Below, one piece after another: positions 1-6,946 of a stretch of 64,000 nt of DNA. The stretch's first letter is position 1; every line of letters starts with the position of its first letter. The notes below the pieces were generated by a model that saw only the letters and a list, made by a program, of their open reading frames with translations, did not search any database and was not told where the DNA came from. The DNA comes from Sporomusaceae bacterium FL31 (GTDB lineage: Bacteria; Bacillota; Negativicutes; DSM-1736; Dendrosporobacteraceae): NCBI GenBank assembly GCA_003990955.1, contig BIFV01000021.1, positions 23,704 through 87,703 of the forward strand, in the 5' to 3' direction. The translations under genes were made by a program, and so were the position numbers.

Positions 1-383
1 GTTTCGCTGAAGATATCATCTCAGGTGGTGGCGAGGGAGCAGTACTTAAGAATCCTGAAGGTCTCTATGCTCCCGGTAAGCGGAATCAGGATATCATCAA
101 GATTAAACAAGGGGTATCCTTTGATCTTGAGGTTCTCTACGTTCAAGAAGGAAAAGGTAAATATACGAACACAGTCGGAACTTTAGTCTGTAAATGGAAA
201 GACGGACGGACGATAGATATTTCAGGAATGACCGATGAACAGCGCCATAAATGGTGGAACGGTACAGAGATCATCGTGGGTAAGATTGTCCAAGTGGATG
301 CCATGTGTTTAAGTTCTAAAGGGCTTCTTAGGGAGCCGAGATTCAAGGGAATTCGATATGATAAATCTAAGGGGGATTTCTAA
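1..383 (+). CDS. ATP-dependent DNA ligase, C-terminal part (5' end outside window)
   Basis: The open frame enters from the left edge (first full codon at 3) and stops at TAA 381-383. The visible 126 residues include EGAVLKNP, matching ligase motif IV (EGxxxK), and DIIKIKQ, matching motif V with its KxK lysines. An OB-fold-like tail follows with a KWKDGRTIDISGM stretch. The family seals nicks using an AMP-lysine intermediate; that lysine lies in the missing part. T7 gp1.3 is the functional parallel, and the place next to an exonuclease gene suits phage replication or repair. The family is clear; the exact subfamily cannot be judged from a C-terminus alone. Confidence 0.82.
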   Translation, partial: FAEDIISGGGEGAVLKNPEGLYAPGKRNQDIIKIKQGVSFDLEVLYVQEGKGKYTNTVGTLVCKWKDGRTIDISGMTDEQRHKWWNGTEIIVGKIVQVDAMCLSSKGLLREPRFKGIRYDKSKGDF

Positions 384-384
384 T

Positions 385-591
385 ATGAAAGCTAAGATAA
401 TTGTAGAAGCTCGAATAACAGTAGAGCAGGAATGCTCTGAGGATGTTCTAAAGGAATATCTTTCGATGTCTGAGACGGAAAGAATCGTGAATACAGCAGC
501 TATGCTTAGAGACGAACTAGGCGCGGACATTGTAGAGATCCTTTCATATAAGCATGGAATAAGTACGGAGGCTCCTAAAGATGGCGTTTGA
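385..591 (+). CDS. small phage protein, 68 aa, unknown function
   Basis: The ATG at 385 follows a GGGGG stretch that overlaps the end of the ligase gene, which favours it over the in-frame upstream ATG at 358. The product is acidic and soluble, with a beta-strand-like start (KAKIIVEARITVEQ) and a helix-rich remainder. There is no signal peptide or membrane segment. It overlaps the next gene by 11 bp, as expected in a tightly packed phage middle operon. I do not recognise the family. Confidence 0.6.
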   Translation: MKAKIIVEARITVEQECSEDVLKEYLSMSETERIVNTAAMLRDELGADIVEILSYKHGISTEAPKDGV

Positions 592-781
592 TGTTGTTGG
601 AAATGAATTAACTGTTGGAGATACTGTTGCTTATATTTCAAGTCCTGGAGGTGAACGCTTTCTAAAAGTTGGTACGGTCGAAAGGATCAATGCTAAGACC
701 GTAACCCTCAAGAAAGTATCACCTCCTAAGCGTTTTGACCAAGTAGTGAGAGTACAAACTACTGAGGAGAAAAGAGATTAA
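581..781 (+). CDS. small phage protein, 66 aa, SH3-like beta fold possible
   Basis: It starts at ATG 581 inside the previous gene's end and stops at 781. The sequence is beta-rich with a VGDTVAYISSPGG turn followed by KVGTVERINAKTVTL. That pattern is common in small SH3-like or KOW-like barrels. This is only a fold impression; the function is unknown. It sits between the ligase and exonuclease genes, so a role in phage DNA metabolism is possible but not shown. Confidence 0.6.
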   Translation: MAFDVVGNELTVGDTVAYISSPGGERFLKVGTVERINAKTVTLKKVSPPKRFDQVVRVQTTEEKRD

Positions 782-787
782 TACAAT

Positions 788-988
788 TTGGAAAATTACT
801 TAAGAATCCTTAAGGAACTCTTTATTACACCTAGAAAACCTGGAGCTGATTTCTGTCGTTATCATGCATACCTTATCGCGGAAATGGCTACCAGGAATCA
901 CATAGGGTTTGCTGCAGGTCATTGGTATGTATCACGGAAGGGAACTAAATTCCTGCATACTCACCTAGGGAAAGGACCTTGGGGTTAA
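788..988 (+). CDS. small phage protein, 66 aa, unknown function (TTG start)
   Basis: The frame opens after an in-frame TAA at 779 and has no ATG before the middle of the product, so TTG 788 is the best start; the ribosome-binding site is weak (AAGAGA). The product has several His, Trp and Gly residues near the C-terminus (GHWYVSRKGTKFLHTH). It ends directly before the exonuclease ATG at 989, so the two genes are probably translationally coupled. I do not recognise the family. Confidence 0.5.
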   Translation: MENYLRILKELFITPRKPGADFCRYHAYLIAEMATRNHIGFAAGHWYVSRKGTKFLHTHLGKGPWG

Positions 989-1765
989 ATGGCGATTAAG
1001 AAGGTCAAAGTAAATCCACCTCTGACTCTCCTCTTTGATGGAGACATGATTCTCTTCGCTGCTTGCTCTGCGGTAGAAACTGAGATCAACTGGGAGGGAG
1101 ACCTCTGGACTCTCCATGCAGATGCTGCAGAAGCCCAGGCTAAAATTGATAGTCGTATCCAGGCTTTAACTGAGAAGGTCTTAAGGAAACTCAAGCACAC
1201 CGGGGAGTATGAGCTTATTCTTTGCTTCACGGATGATGTTAATTTCCGTAAGTCCTTCATGCCTACCTATAAGCATAATCGTGCAGGTAAGCGTAAACCC
1301 ACTTGCTACAAGGCTGTGAAGGATTGGGCATTGACAGCTTACAAGGCATACCTGAGACCAGGATTAGAGGCTGATGATTGCCTCGGGATTCTTTCTACAG
1401 GTAAATCTAACTGCATCATTATTAGCGGTGATAAGGATTTCAAAAGTGTACCTGGAAGATTCTTCGATTTTGGACGGGATGTATTTTATGATATTTCTGA
1501 AGAAGAGGCTCATTACTGGCATATGTACCAGACACTCAACGGAGACCCTGTAGATGGATACTCAGGGTGTCCTGGGATTGGCCCTAAGACTGCTGAGAAG
1601 ATCCTTAAGGAAGACCCTTCATGGCCTCGGGTTGTTGAGGAGTTCAAGAAGAAAGGTCTCACAGAAGAAGACGCATTGACTCAGGCGCGTGTAGCTCGTA
1701 TCCTCAGGATTTCTGATTATGACCTCAAGAAAAAGGAGCCTATCCTATGGAATCCTCAAGGGTAA
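989..1765 (+). CDS. phage 5'-3' exonuclease (T7 gp6-like, FEN family)
   Basis: The 258-residue product carries the FEN/5'-nuclease signature: LLFDGD near residue 14-19 with two metal-binding aspartates, EADDCLG near 126, SGDKDF near 146, and an H3TH DNA-binding element GCPGIGPKTAEKIL near 193. In T7 the equivalent enzyme removes RNA primers and degrades host DNA, feeding nucleotides to phage synthesis. The ATG abuts the stop of the preceding small gene. Length is near T7 gp6 (about 300 residues). All expected acidic residues appear present. Confidence 0.93.
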   Translation: MAIKKVKVNPPLTLLFDGDMILFAACSAVETEINWEGDLWTLHADAAEAQAKIDSRIQALTEKVLRKLKHTGEYELILCFTDDVNFRKSFMPTYKHNRAGKRKPTCYKAVKDWALTAYKAYLRPGLEADDCLGILSTGKSNCIIISGDKDFKSVPGRFFDFGRDVFYDISEEEAHYWHMYQTLNGDPVDGYSGCPGIGPKTAEKILKEDPSWPRVVEEFKKKGLTEEDALTQARVARILRISDYDLKKKEPILWNPQG

Positions 1766-2235
1766 CTTTTACATATCCTAACCCGGACTTTAAGATGCTG
1801 GAGACCCAAAAGATTATTAACGCTTTTCTTAAAATCCTTGAAACCCATAGAGCTGAGGGACATCCTTTAGCTCCACTAGTGTCTGATACCAAGGCTCTTG
1901 AGTGGCTTAATACTGTTTTCAATGAATCATCACTAGTAGCCTGTAGGGATGCCTCAAGTTCTGAATTGGTCGGTGTTGTTGTATACGCTATCAGACCCTT
2001 CGAATGGGGAGCTTGTAATTGCCTTGAGGAGCGCCTTGTGCTTTCTATCGGGAACTCTTTCGGATTCGGGAGAATAGCCTTAGAGGTTCTTGAGAAGATC
2101 GCACAGGAGCAAAATTGTAAATTGATTGTCTCAGGGAATGCCTTGAGTACAGATCAGAAGTTAACTGAGAACCTTTACACTCGTAAGGGTTCTTATTTGT
2201 TTTCACATAAGAGCTTCCTTAAAGTTGTAAATTGA
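1747..2235 (+). CDS. GNAT-like phage protein, 162 aa
   Basis: The ATG at 1747 is preceded by AAAGGAG and overlaps the exonuclease end by 19 bp. The middle and C-terminal parts resemble a GNAT fold: a beta strand (SSELVGVVVYAIR), a turn and helix (SFGFGRIALEVLEKIAQEQ), then a strand (CKLIVSGNAL) and a terminal strand (GSYLFSHKSFLKVV). The fold call is inference. A second GNAT-like protein (9294-9755) holds the T7 gp13 position, so this phage has two. The stop codon lies inside the phage promoter at 2232. Function unknown. Confidence 0.6.
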   Translation: MESSRVTFTYPNPDFKMLETQKIINAFLKILETHRAEGHPLAPLVSDTKALEWLNTVFNESSLVACRDASSSELVGVVVYAIRPFEWGACNCLEERLVLSIGNSFGFGRIALEVLEKIAQEQNCKLIVSGNALSTDQKLTENLYTRKGSYLFSHKSFLKVVN

Positions 2236-2256
2236 TTGTGCCACGATATGAGAAGA
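2232..2256 (+). promoter_or_regulatory. putative phage RNA polymerase promoter, copy 1 (before the virion genes)
   Basis: The 17-mer TTGATTGTGCCACGATA, followed by TGAGAAGA, occurs exactly three times in the window: here and twice after the terminase gene. Its CACGATATGAGAAGA part lines up with CACTATAGGGAGA of the T7 promoter. It sits between the middle genes and the virion operon, where T7 has class III promoters. The polymerase gene itself is outside the window. The role is inferred from repetition, position and likeness. Confidence 0.72.
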
Positions 2257-2287
2257 ATAACCACTTCCTCGAAAGGAGGACCCTTAT

Positions 2288-2491
2288 GTGATTGATTTTA
2301 AGGAAGCTCCTTTTATTGATCCGAGATTGATTGAGTTTCTTGAGAATGCCTTAAGCGCTGACCACTTAATACATGAGTCAACCTTAAAGAATATCCAAGG
2401 ACTTGAACAGTTAGGCTTCATAAAAGGAGCTAGACACGCTCTAGAAATTCTTAGGGCTGGTCGAAACTTTCAAGAGAATGGCAGCGATTAA
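2288..2491 (+). CDS. small protein before the virion block, 67 aa
   Basis: The GTG at 2288 is chosen because AAAGGAGG ends 8 bases before it; the overlapping ATG at 2286 runs straight into a stop (ATGTGA). The product is helical and acidic, with DPRLIEFLENAL at the start and GFIKGARHALEILRAG at the end. Short helical proteins of this kind precede the portal gene in many T7-like phages, but I cannot name a function. It is the first gene after the phage promoter at 2232, so it should be among the first of the late transcripts. Confidence 0.65.
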   Translation: MIDFKEAPFIDPRLIEFLENALSADHLIHESTLKNIQGLEQLGFIKGARHALEILRAGRNFQENGSD

Positions 2492-2493
2492 TT

Positions 2494-2670
2494 ATGTGCT
2501 GGAAAGTTAAGATGCCAACAGTTCAGACCGCAGCGCGGGATCTAGTTCCTTCGACTGAAGCAAAAGCTCCTGAGTCTCCGATAATGGGAGGCATAGGAGA
2601 CCTAAGACTTGGCAAGGAGGCCCTCAAGATTAAACTTGATAAGCCTCAGGATTCAACAATTAAATTTTAA
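2494..2670 (+). CDS. small phage protein, 58 aa, possible virion or tail accessory
   Basis: The frame is ATG 2494 to TAA 2670, starting 2 bases after the preceding stop. The product begins MCWKVKMPTVQ, has a proline-rich middle, and ends in G-L-x-L-GKEALKIKLDKP. T7-like phages often encode short proteins here with an MC start, a Pro/Ala-rich middle and a G-ALRI-type end. The resemblance is from memory and the role is not established. The ribosome-binding site is weak, so coupling to the upstream gene is likely. Confidence 0.5.
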   Translation: MCWKVKMPTVQTAARDLVPSTEAKAPESPIMGGIGDLRLGKEALKIKLDKPQDSTIKF

Positions 2671-2692
2671 AGATGAGCAAGGAAGTGAATCA

Positions 2693-2926
2693 ATGGGATT
2701 AGGTGGCGCTATCCTTGGAGGAGTCTTAGGAAAGAAAGCTTTAAAGACACCTAACGTGCCAGAAGCTCAAACACCTGCACAACCAGCAGCAGAGGCTGCA
2801 CCTCCTCCAGAATCTCCTCAGACAGCAGACTCAGTGAACGCAATTCTGAGGAAGAAAGCTAAAGGCAAGCAAAGTTTAACTGTACCTATCTCAAGCTCTT
2901 CCTCGGGAACTGGACTCAGTATATGA
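2693..2926 (+). CDS. gp7.3-like tail protein, 77 aa
   Basis: The start at ATG 2693 follows AAGGA; an in-frame upstream ATG at 2609 would overlap the preceding gene by 62 bp and lacks a good site. The N-terminus is glycine-rich (MGLGGAILGGVLGKKA), the middle is Pro/Ala/Glu-rich, and the end is RKKAKGKQSLTVPISSSSSG. T7 gp7.3 has the same layout, ending in RKKARAGGKKSLSVARSSGG. In T7 it is a tail-associated virion protein needed for adsorption. The gene lies directly before the portal, as in T7. Confidence 0.72.
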   Translation: MGLGGAILGGVLGKKALKTPNVPEAQTPAQPAAEAAPPPESPQTADSVNAILRKKAKGKQSLTVPISSSSSGTGLSI

Positions 2927-2940
2927 GGAAGAGGGATTGA

Positions 2941-4485
2941 ATGGATGTTTCTAACGAAACTGCAAAGCAGCTCTATGAACGCCTAAAGGAAAAACGAGAG
3001 CCTTACATTACTCGGGCTGAGAAAGCAGCAGAATGTACAATACCCTCACTGTTTCCTAAGGAAGGCTCAAGTGGATCTACGGAGTTTCAGACACCTTATC
3101 AGAGCGTCGGTGCTAGAGGTCTAAACAATTTAGCTTCTAAGCTTCTACTAGCACTCATGCCTCCTAATAGTCCTTTCTTTAAGTACACCTTAAGTGAAAA
3201 GGAAAAAGAGGCAATAGAGAAGCTCAATGATACTGTGATCTCTACAGGTGTTGAGAACAAGTTAGCTCAACGTGAGCAGACCATCATGAGGTATTGTGAG
3301 GCTCGTCAAATTCGTGTAACAGTAGGCGAACTTTGCAAGCAGTTAGTTGTTGCAGGAAATGGTCTATTATTTTTACCACCTAAAGAGGGAGGCATTAAGC
3401 TTTATAGACTCACCTCTTATGTGGTAGAAAGAGATGCACTCGGAAACGTCTTGACTATTGTAGCTCTGGACAAAAGAACCTTTGCATCTCTCCCGGACAA
3501 CCTCAAGGAAACCCTCAGCGATTCTGGTAAGGAATACAAACCAGGAGAAGAAGTAGATATCTACACGCATGTCTTCCTGGATAAAAACAGATGGCGCTCC
3601 TATCAGGAACTTGAGGGACAAAGAATTCCCAAGTCGGATCAAACTTATCCATTAAACAAGACCCCTTGGATACCTGTAAGAATGGTCAAAGTGGATGGAG
3701 AGTCCTATGGTCGAGGGTACATAGAAGAATACCAAGGAGACTTAAGTTCTCTTGAGGCACTGTCAAAGGCTATTGTTCAATACGCTGCTGCAGTGTCTCG
3801 TATTATTTTCTTGTGTAACCCTTCAGGGCAGACCTCGCCTAAGGCTCTTCAAAAAGCAAAGACAGGGGATTTCGTTCCAGGTCGTAAGGAAGACATCTCA
3901 GCATTTACCTTGGATCGTTATGCAGATTTTCAAGTATGCAAGGCGATTGCAGATGGAATTGAAGCGAGACTTTCTTATGCTTTCTTACTTAACTCCGCAG
4001 TACAGCGCAATGGTGAGAGAGTAACTGCCGAGGAGATACGCTATGTAGCAAGGGAACTTGAGGACACCTTAGGTGGAGTCTATAGTATTCTTTCGCTTGA
4101 GCTTCAATTACCTCTAGCTCGTAGAGTCGAGGCACAATTGGAGGCTTCAGGGGAGATAGTCTCATTACCTGAGGGAGCTGTAAACACGCAGATAACCACA
4201 GGGCTTGAGGCGCTCGGCAGGGGTAAAGATCTTGATAAACTCCAGATCTTCTTAGAGTATCTTAAGGCTCTCCCTGGAGGCGATGCGTACTTGAAGATTG
4301 GGGAATTCCTGACGATGCTGGGGACCTCTTTAAGTATTGATGTTAAGACACTCATTAAGACTGTTGAGGAAGTTCAACAGGAGCAGCAACAAGCACTGTT
4401 ACAGGAAATGGCAATAAAGAGTTCAGGACAATTAGCAAATGGGTTCGTTAAGGCACAAGAACCTACACAACAAGGAGGCCAATAA
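2941..4485 (+). CDS. portal protein / head-tail connector (T7 gp8-like)
   Basis: The 514-residue product is close in length to T7 gp8 (536). It starts with a helical segment ending in a TPYQSVGARGLNNLASK stretch, typical of podoviral head-tail connectors, and includes the conserved IRVTVGELCKQLVVAGNGLLF block. The C-terminus is Gln-rich. Twelve copies would form the portal ring through which DNA is packaged and ejected. It is followed after 2 bases by the scaffold gene, matching the T7 gene 8-9-10 order. Confidence 0.93.
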   Translation: MDVSNETAKQLYERLKEKREPYITRAEKAAECTIPSLFPKEGSSGSTEFQTPYQSVGARGLNNLASKLLLALMPPNSPFFKYTLSEKEKEAIEKLNDTVISTGVENKLAQREQTIMRYCEARQIRVTVGELCKQLVVAGNGLLFLPPKEGGIKLYRLTSYVVERDALGNVLTIVALDKRTFASLPDNLKETLSDSGKEYKPGEEVDIYTHVFLDKNRWRSYQELEGQRIPKSDQTYPLNKTPWIPVRMVKVDGESYGRGYIEEYQGDLSSLEALSKAIVQYAAAVSRIIFLCNPSGQTSPKALQKAKTGDFVPGRKEDISAFTLDRYADFQVCKAIADGIEARLSYAFLLNSAVQRNGERVTAEEIRYVARELEDTLGGVYSILSLELQLPLARRVEAQLEASGEIVSLPEGAVNTQITTGLEALGRGKDLDKLQIFLEYLKALPGGDAYLKIGEFLTMLGTSLSIDVKTLIKTVEEVQQEQQQALLQEMAIKSSGQLANGFVKAQEPTQQGGQ

Positions 4486-4487
4486 GA

Positions 4488-5237
4488 ATGGCAGATGAAG
4501 CAACAGGCGTTTCTCCTCAAGTGGAGATAATGACCAGTAACACAAATAAACTTGAGGTCATCCCTCAAGATCAACAAGAACCTTCTCAGGAAACACCAAA
4601 GACTGCTGAGGAAGTAAAGGCTGGGGAAGACCCTGCGAAAGCTCCTGAGGTAGAACCGAGTACTGATGAAAAAAGTGAAGCCGATATCAAGGCAGCTCAA
4701 AAAGCTGAAGAGGATCTTAAGACAGACTTAGGATCTAAAGGTATTGATTTTAATACTCTTGAGGCTGAGTTCTCTGAAAAAGGCGAACTAAGCGAAGAGT
4801 CCTACAAGGCGCTGGAGAAAGCAGGATACCCTCGTTCTGCTGTGGATGCCTATACCACAGGATTAAAAGCACAGGCCGAACAGTATGTAACTCGGGTTAC
4901 TGCCCTTGCAGGTGGTCCCGAGAATCTTAAGACAATCCAAACATATCTTACGGCCCCTGAGAATCGTAACACAGCTTTAGCCTTTAATGCCGCTATTGAA
5001 GCTGGTTCGATTAAACAGGTTGAGCTTGTTATCAATGGGATTAATGCGGAGATAACTTCTAAGTATGGGACTGCTAATGCTTCTATTCTTGGGGGTTCTC
5101 AAGTGCCTTCCACAGTCACTGGGTTTAAGACTCAAGCCGAAATGACATCCGCTATGAGTGATCCAAAGTATGGGCGAGACCCAGTATACACCAAAGCTGT
5201 CAGGGCGAAAGTGGCAGCATCTCAAGGGATCTTCTAA
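4488..5237 (+). CDS. capsid assembly scaffold protein (T7 gp9-like)
   Basis: The ATG at 4488 has AAGGAGG 9 bases upstream, overlapping the portal stop. The 249-residue product is strongly acidic and Glu/Lys/Ala-rich over residues 20-110, then has a more ordered C-terminal third (FKTQAEMTSAMSDPKYGRDPVY). That end matches the conserved scaffold C-terminus that contacts the shell. Scaffold proteins direct procapsid assembly and leave before maturation. Position between portal and capsid supports the call; length is somewhat below T7 gp9 (307). Confidence 0.88.
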   Translation: MADEATGVSPQVEIMTSNTNKLEVIPQDQQEPSQETPKTAEEVKAGEDPAKAPEVEPSTDEKSEADIKAAQKAEEDLKTDLGSKGIDFNTLEAEFSEKGELSEESYKALEKAGYPRSAVDAYTTGLKAQAEQYVTRVTALAGGPENLKTIQTYLTAPENRNTALAFNAAIEAGSIKQVELVINGINAEITSKYGTANASILGGSQVPSTVTGFKTQAEMTSAMSDPKYGRDPVYTKAVRAKVAASQGIF

Positions 5238-5303
5238 GGAAGGTCCTTTATTTATTTCTCGCTGGATTAAATTAATTGAAAATTGAAAGGATTGATATTT
5301 AAT

Positions 5304-6284
5304 ATGCCAATTACAATTGCTACTCCTGGTATGAAACAAGGCGGATCTGATGCCTTAGAGATGTTTCTCAAGACGTTCGCCGGGGAGATCTTGACAGCTT
5401 ATTCACGTATGACTGCAACATTAAACCGCCATCAAACACGGACAATTTCACATGGTAAATCTGCAGCATTCCCTGTGACTGGTCGCGCTACTGCTTTATA
5501 CCTGACTCCAGGTAATTCTTTAGATGCACAGCTTCAGAAGATTGCTGGTACTGAAAAGACTATTAACATTGATGGTCTTCTGACTGCTGCTACCTTAATC
5601 ACTGACCTTGATGACGCTATGAACCATTTTGATGTTAGCGTGGAATACTCCAGACAACTTGGGGAAGCTTTAGCTATTGCTGCTGATGGTGCTACTATTG
5701 CTGAGATTGCTAAACTGGTCATTGCAGATGCGGAGAATTTAACTGGACTAGGTAAAGGCGCTATTATCAATAAGACTGTCGCAACTGGTACAGCTTTAAC
5801 AAGCGCTACCTTAGGACAGTATTACCTAGACATGCTGCTGGAAATGAAGTACAACTTGGACAGTAATTATGTGCCGCAGACTGAACGGGTTGCTTATATC
5901 AAGCCTGATGTTACAGCAGCTCTGGTGAATGCGAAGGTCGTTATCAATGCTGATTATGGTGGATCAAGCAACATTCAAGAAGCACAACCTATACGAGTCG
6001 CTGGCTTTGATTTAGTTACTGTTCCACATTTGACCACAGGTGGGGCCGATAACGCGAATGTGATTCAAGGTTCAGGACATGTGTTTCCTGCAACTTATGC
6101 CGCTAAGACTAAGATTGTTGCTGCTCACCGTGGAGCTGTGGGTATGCTTAAATTAAAAGATCTTGCAATGGAACACGCCCGGAGACCTGAATATCAAGGG
6201 GATATGATTATCGCTAAGATGGCTGTAGGTCACGGCGGTTTACGCCCTGAGGCTGTCCAATTGGGCACTGTAGAATTCGCTTAA
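5304..6284 (+). CDS. major capsid protein (T7 gp10A-like)
   Basis: The product is 326 residues from ATG 5304, close to T7 gp10A (345). The N-terminal MPITIATPGMKQGGSDALE, then LEMFLKTFAGEILTAY and RTISHGKSAAFPVTGR, fit the N-arm and E-loop of HK97-fold T7-type capsids. A TTG at 5283 would add seven residues; I prefer the ATG although its AAAGGA site is 12 bases away. A strong terminator follows within 10 bases, as after T7 gene 10. There is no sign of a gp10B-like frameshift product. Confidence 0.92.
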   Translation: MPITIATPGMKQGGSDALEMFLKTFAGEILTAYSRMTATLNRHQTRTISHGKSAAFPVTGRATALYLTPGNSLDAQLQKIAGTEKTINIDGLLTAATLITDLDDAMNHFDVSVEYSRQLGEALAIAADGATIAEIAKLVIADAENLTGLGKGAIINKTVATGTALTSATLGQYYLDMLLEMKYNLDSNYVPQTERVAYIKPDVTAALVNAKVVINADYGGSSNIQEAQPIRVAGFDLVTVPHLTTGGADNANVIQGSGHVFPATYAAKTKIVAAHRGAVGMLKLKDLAMEHARRPEYQGDMIIAKMAVGHGGLRPEAVQLGTVEFA

Positions 6285-6291
6285 TAACAAC

Positions 6292-6344
6292 AAAAGGGAG
6301 AGCCTGATGTGGTCCTTAGGGCCTCTTTAGGCTCTCCCTTTTTT
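6292..6344 (+). terminator. strong intrinsic terminator after the capsid gene
   Basis: A perfect 14-bp stem (AAAAGGGAGAGCCT paired with AGGCTCTCCCTTTT) with a 23-base loop runs into six T residues. It lies in the same place as T7 T-phi, which ends most transcripts after gene 10. Genes downstream have no exact copy of the phage promoter, so they must rely on read-through. Confidence 0.9.
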
Positions 6345-6367
6345 ACCTTTAGAAAGGAGGTACTAAC

Positions 6368-6946
6368 TTGAGTTTATCCATTGATCCAAAATTAGACGCA
6401 GTAAATCAGATCCTTAATGGAATCGGGGAATCTCCAGTTAATTCTATAGAAGACCCTACAAATGTCGATGTGATTAACGCCTTACAAATGTTAGAGAGAA
6501 CCAATAGGAAAATCCAAAGGAAAGGATATGTGTTCAATACTGTTGAGAAGTATACACTTAATCCTGACTTCTTCACTAAGAAAATCTCTTGGAACCCTAA
6601 CATTATAAAACTGACAAGTCCTAATGATCGTAAGATTTACACTAAGCGTGGTGATTATCTTTATGACCTTACAAATCAAACAGGTAATTTCACGGAGCCT
6701 GTAGTAGTTACGGCAGTCCTCTTGATAGACTTTGAAGATCTTCCTGAGGCTGCTCAAGGTTACATCGTAGCTAAGACCGCTTTTGATTTTCAGGTTCTCT
6801 ACAGTGGTGATGAATTAAGTACACAGAAGCTTCAAGTAGATCTGAAGGAAGCTTGGGAAGACTTCAGCGCTTATATCCTTGAGCTAGAGATGACCAACAT
6901 ATTTGAGAATTCAAGCGTCCTGGAGATTATGGGAGGAAGATCCTAA
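6368..6946 (+). CDS. tail tubular protein A (T7 gp11-like)
   Basis: The start is TTG 6368, with a perfect AAAGGAGG at 6353-6360. The 192-residue product matches T7 gp11 in length (196). The opening LDAVNQILNGIGESPVNSIED and the following NALQMLERTNRKIQRKGYVFNT are typical of podoviral tail tube A proteins. It forms the ring joining portal and nozzle. The stop overlaps the ATG of the tail tube B gene by one base, showing tight coupling. Confidence 0.93.
   Translation: MSLSIDPKLDAVNQILNGIGESPVNSIEDPTNVDVINALQMLERTNRKIQRKGYVFNTVEKYTLNPDFFTKKISWNPNIIKLTSPNDRKIYTKRGDYLYDLTNQTGNFTEPVVVTAVLLIDFEDLPEAAQGYIVAKTAFDFQVLYSGDELSTQKLQVDLKEAWEDFSAYILELEMTNIFENSSVLEIMGGRS

Noticed and set aside
5237..5303. 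Additional phage promoter before the capsid gene
   Set aside because: No match to the TTGATTGTGCCACGATA motif is present; only a small AAGGA/TCCTT hairpin is seen.
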